Assembly (NCBI GenBank): GCA_016720705.1
Contig: JADKKB010000007.1
Span: 186,001-250,000 of the forward strand
Direction: 5' to 3'
Length of the DNA: 64,000 bases
Source: Chloracidobacterium sp.
Lineage (GTDB): Bacteria; Acidobacteriota; Blastocatellia; Pyrinomonadales; Pyrinomonadaceae
Shown piece by piece: positions 61,205 through 64,000 of this stretch. Below the pieces are notes generated by a model. That model was not told the origin of the DNA, searched no databases, and saw only the letters and a list, made by a program, of their open reading frames with translations. Within the stretch, counting starts at the first letter, position 1. Each line of letters begins with the position of its first letter. Position numbers and translations under genes: made by a program.

Positions 61205-64000
61205 TTATAATACGGTTTTCAGTGCCTGACCGGTATAGGACTTTTTGACCTTTGCGACCTCTTCGGGAGTGCCGGTGGCGACTACGCGACCGCCGCCGGA
61301 GCCGCCTTCGGGGCCGAGATCGATGATGTAATCTGCACTCTTTATCACGTCAAGGTTATGTTCGATGACGATGACCGTGTTGCCGGTATCGACGAGCTTT
61401 TGCAGAACATCGAGCAGTTTATGAACGTCCGCGAAATGCAGTCCCGTGGTAGGCTCGTCGAGGATGTAGATGGTCTTGCCGGTTGCACGTTTCGACAGCT
61501 CTTTAGCAAGTTTAATTCGTTGTGCCTCACCGCCCGACAGTGTCGTCGAGGACTGGCCGATCTTGATGTAGCCGAGGCCGACGTCGAGCAGCGTTTCGAG
61601 TTTTTGACGGATCGCCGGTATATTTTCGAGCAGTGGCAGAGCGTCTTCGATCGTCGTGTCGAGCAGATCGGCGATCGACAGGCCTTTGAATTTGACTGCC
61701 AGCGTTTCGCGGTTATATCGATGCCCGCGGCATACGTCGCAAGTAACGTAAACGTCCGGCAGGAAGTTCATCTCGATGCGTTTCAGACCGCCGCCTTCGC
61801 ACGCTTCGCAACGTCCGCCTTTAACGTTGAACGAGAACCGCCCGGCCTTGTAGCCCCGCGTTCTCGATTCGGGTAGCATCGCATATAGTTCGCGAAGCGG
61901 CGTAAACAGCCCGGTAAACGTAGCCGGATTAGAACGCGGCGTACGGCCGATCGGCTTTTGATCGATCTCTATGATCTTATCGACCAGTTCGATGCCCTCG
62001 ATGCTGTCGTGTTCGAGCGGTTCGACCGCAGACTTGTAAACGTGCTTATACAGAGCGGGATAGAGGATCTCTTCAACAAGCGTCGATTTACCGGAACCTG
62101 AAACTCCGGTCACCACGGTCAGAAGTCCAAGTGGAAACTCGACATCGATATTCTTTAAGTTGTAAGCCTTTGCGCCTTTGACCTTGATGCGGTTGCCGTT
62201 TGCGAGGCGGCGAACGTCAGGCACCTCGATCGAAAGCTTTCCGCTCATATATTGACCGGTCAATGACGACTTGTTTTTCCGGATCTCCGCGGGCGTTCCG
62301 GTCGCGACAACCTCCCCGCCGTGAGTACCGGCGAGCGGGCCTAGATCGATAACGTAATCTGCGTGCTCGATCGTTTCTTCATCGTGTTCGACAACTAAAA
62401 CGGTATTGCCGAGGTCGCGCAGTTGATGAAGCGTGTCTAGTAGTCGTCGGTTGTCCCGCGGGTGAAGCCCGATGCTCGGCTCGTCCAAAACGTATAGAAC
62501 GCCCCGCAGTTGCGAGCCGATCTGCGTTGCAAGCCGTATTCGCTGGCCTTCGCCACCGGAGAGCGTCGCCGATGACCGGTCAAGCGTAAGATAGCCGAGT
62601 CCGACCGCGTCGAGAAAGGCAACGCGATTGCACACCTCTTTTAATACGAGCCCTGCCACCTTCTCATCGCGTGGGCCCAGTTTGATCGCGTCAAATCGCT
62701 TGACGGCATCCGCGATCGGGAGTTCGGTATAATCCGCGATCCCGAGCCCGTTGACCTTGACCGCGAGGCTTTCCGGCTGTAGCCTCCGTCCGTTACAGCT
62801 TGGGCAAGGCAGCGGTGCGATCAGTTCCTCAAGCGCGGCTCGTATCTTTTCGGACGGTGGATCTGCGATGCGTTCACGCATAGCCCGCACGGCACCTAGC
62901 CAGTCCCGCTCAAATTTGTAATCGCCGTGCCGAAAAGTCACACGCTTTTTCGTACCATTAAAGAAAGCTTCACGCACCTCAGCCGGTAAATTGGCAAATT
63001 TGATGTCCAAAAGGCTCTGAACCTGTTCGTTGTCATCCGGGCCGCCGTCCTTTGCTTTTTTGCGGCGGGACTTTTTCGGCTTTTCTTTTCCGGTCGGCGG
63101 TTCGAGTTTGTCGCCGCCCGAGAATTTTTCGATTATTGCCGCAAGTACGGAACGCAAAAATGTCGCCCCGGATGGGTCAACGCCGCTTAGAAAATCAACT
63201 TTTCCGGCGGCAACGCTTTGATCCGGAACGATCTTATCGATATCGATCTCGAGTACGGTGCCGATACCCTGGCACCGTTTGCAGGCACCGTAGGCTGAGT
63301 TAAATGAGAATGAACGCGGTTCGAGCGTGGCTATGTTGATGCCGCAGTCCACACACGCCATCTTTTCCGAATAGAGCTTTTCGTCACCATCGACGACCGA
63401 GACGAGGACAGCACCGCCCGTGAGTTTCAGTGCGATCTTCACCGATTCGGCCAGACGCTCACGCACGCCGCTTTTCATCAACAATCGGTCAACGACAACT
63501 TCGATGGTGTGATTTTTACGCTTGTCGAGCACGATGTCCTCATCAAGCTGACGCAATTCGCCATCGATGCGGGCACGCAGAAAGCCGTCTTTGTGAAATT
63601 TCTCTAGTTCCTTCTTAAATTCGCCTTTGCGGCCGCGGACGATCGGAGCGAGTATCATCACGCGCTCGCCTTCGGGCAGTTCGTTCACGCCGAAGATGAT
63701 CTGATCAACTGACTGGCGGGTGATAGGTGCATCGCACTTGTGGCAATGCGGTTGGCCGATCGACGAAAACAACAATCTCAGAAAGTCATAGATCTCAGTG
63801 ACCGTGCCGACTGTCGAACGCGGGCTTCGCGAAACGGTCTTTTGCTCGATGGAGATCGCCGGACTGAGTCCTTCCACGCTGTCAACGTCCGGCTTTTCGA
63901 GTTGGTCCAGGAATTGGCGGGCGTACGCCGAGAGCGATTCGACGTATCTACGCTGCCCTTCGGCATAGATCGTATCAAAGGCGAGCGACGATTTGCCCGA
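61205..64000 (-). CDS. uvrA: Excinuclease ABC subunit A, 5' end beyond the window
   Basis: UvrA is the DNA-damage sensor ATPase of nucleotide excision repair. The sequence runs off the right edge at the N-terminal Walker A (SGKSSLAFDTIYAEGQRRYVE), leaving about 931 residues. Seen are both ABC signatures (LSGGEGQRIRLATQIG and LSGGEAQRIKLAKEL), four-Cys zinc modules (CHKCDAPITR, CEACEGGGLKRIEMNF with DVYVTCDVC), and the C-terminal Walker A TGVSGSGKSTLVEE. A Lys-rich insert (about 300-325, PPTGKEKPKKSRRKKAKDGG) lies in the region of the UvrB-binding or insertion domain and is a local feature. No uvrB or uvrC is present here. Confidence 0.96.
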   Translation of the reverse strand, partial: SGKSSLAFDTIYAEGQRRYVESLSAYARQFLDQLEKPDVDSVEGLSPAISIEQKTVSRSPRSTVGTVTEIYDFLRLLFSSIGQPHCHKCDAPITRQSVDQIIFGVNELPEGERVMILAPIVRGRKGEFKKELEKFHKDGFLRARIDGELRQLDEDIVLDKRKNHTIEVVVDRLLMKSGVRERLAESVKIALKLTGGAVLVSVVDGDEKLYSEKMACVDCGINIATLEPRSFSFNSAYGACKRCQGIGTVLEIDIDKIVPDQSVAAGKVDFLSGVDPSGATFLRSVLAAIIEKFSGGDKLEPPTGKEKPKKSRRKKAKDGGPDDNEQVQSLLDIKFANLPAEVREAFFNGTKKRVTFRHGDYKFERDWLGAVRAMRERIADPPSEKIRAALEELIAPLPCPSCNGRRLQPESLAVKVNGLGIADYTELPIADAVKRFDAIKLGPRDEKVAGLVLKEVCNRVAFLDAVGLGYLTLDRSSATLSGGEGQRIRLATQIGSQLRGVLYVLDEPSIGLHPRDNRRLLDTLHQLRDLGNTVLVVEHDEETIEHADYVIDLGPLAGTHGGEVVATGTPAEIRKNKSSLTGQYMSGKLSIEVPDVRRLANGNRIKVKGAKAYNLKNIDVEFPLGLLTVVTGVSGSGKSTLVEEILYPALYKHVYKSAVEPLEHDSIEGIELVDKIIEIDQKPIGRTPRSNPATFTGLFTPLRELYAMLPESRTRGYKAGRFSFNVKGGRCEACEGGGLKRIEMNFLPDVYVTCDVCRGHRYNRETLAVKFKGLSIADLLDTTIEDALPLLENIPAIRQKLETLLDVGLGYIKIGQSSTTLSGGEAQRIKLAKELSKRATGKTIYILDEPTTGLHFADVHKLLDVLQKLVDTGNTVIVIEHNLDVIKSADYIIDLGPEGGSGGGRVVATGTPEEVAKVKKSYTGQALKTVL

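Overview
The window looks like chromosomal DNA of a Gram-negative-type bacterium of about 50% GC, most likely an acidobacterium of the Blastocatellia group. This is an inference from gene content and style: PilT, an MM_0924-type small protein, secreted proteins ending in a carboxypeptidase-regulatory-like domain, a CadC-like regulator with TolB/PD40 repeats, a YpdA-type bacillithiol disulfide reductase, and an S1 protein with a long Ala/Glu tail. No tRNA, rRNA, CRISPR array, insertion sequence or prophage structure was seen.

Layout. 1-373 is the start of an AlbA_2 (Schlafen-type) protein cut by the window edge. 605-9241 runs rightward: TPR protein, folK-panB-panC, a cysteine-less thioredoxin-fold protein, (leftward maf), a DciA/DUF721 protein, gatC, a lipoprotein and gatA. 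9256-13949 is leftward: a GGDEF/EAL protein and a prolyl oligopeptidase. 14095-19033 is rightward: small zinc-ribbon-like protein, pilT, rpsA, an HU gene and a HIT hydrolase. 19082-23294 is a leftward hflX-pgpH pair, divergent from a LexA-like gene; then an ACT-malic enzyme and a hemolysin III protein. 26283-28817 is a two-component system. 30403-36919 is a tightly packed leftward operon (glycosyltransferase, pdxJ, UDG, ygfZ, coiled-coil protein, ypdA, recQ). 37044-43528 is rightward: ctpA, pfkA, greA, CDP-alcohol transferase, two small proteins, accC and an MM_0924-type gene. 43601-51396 is leftward: NlpC/P60, IscA-type protein, two large secreted proteins with related C-terminal domains, and mrp.

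51397-56570 is the most accessory part. It holds a TPR protein whose reading frame appears broken near its 3' end, a three-gene leftward cassette (TIGR04255-like protein, unknown protein, PIN-like nuclease) under an AT-rich promoter containing a perfect inverted repeat, two tiny genes, a 10-G tract and fragments that look like decayed coding sequence. 56571-61066 holds a transmembrane CadC-like regulator divergent from three exported proteins, and uvrA runs off the right edge.

The best candidate for an undescribed system is the cassette at 53333-55704. Its architecture (PIN-like effector, tight overlaps, palindromic promoter, base composition unlike its neighbours) resembles a self-regulated toxin or defence module, but its function is not established by the sequence.
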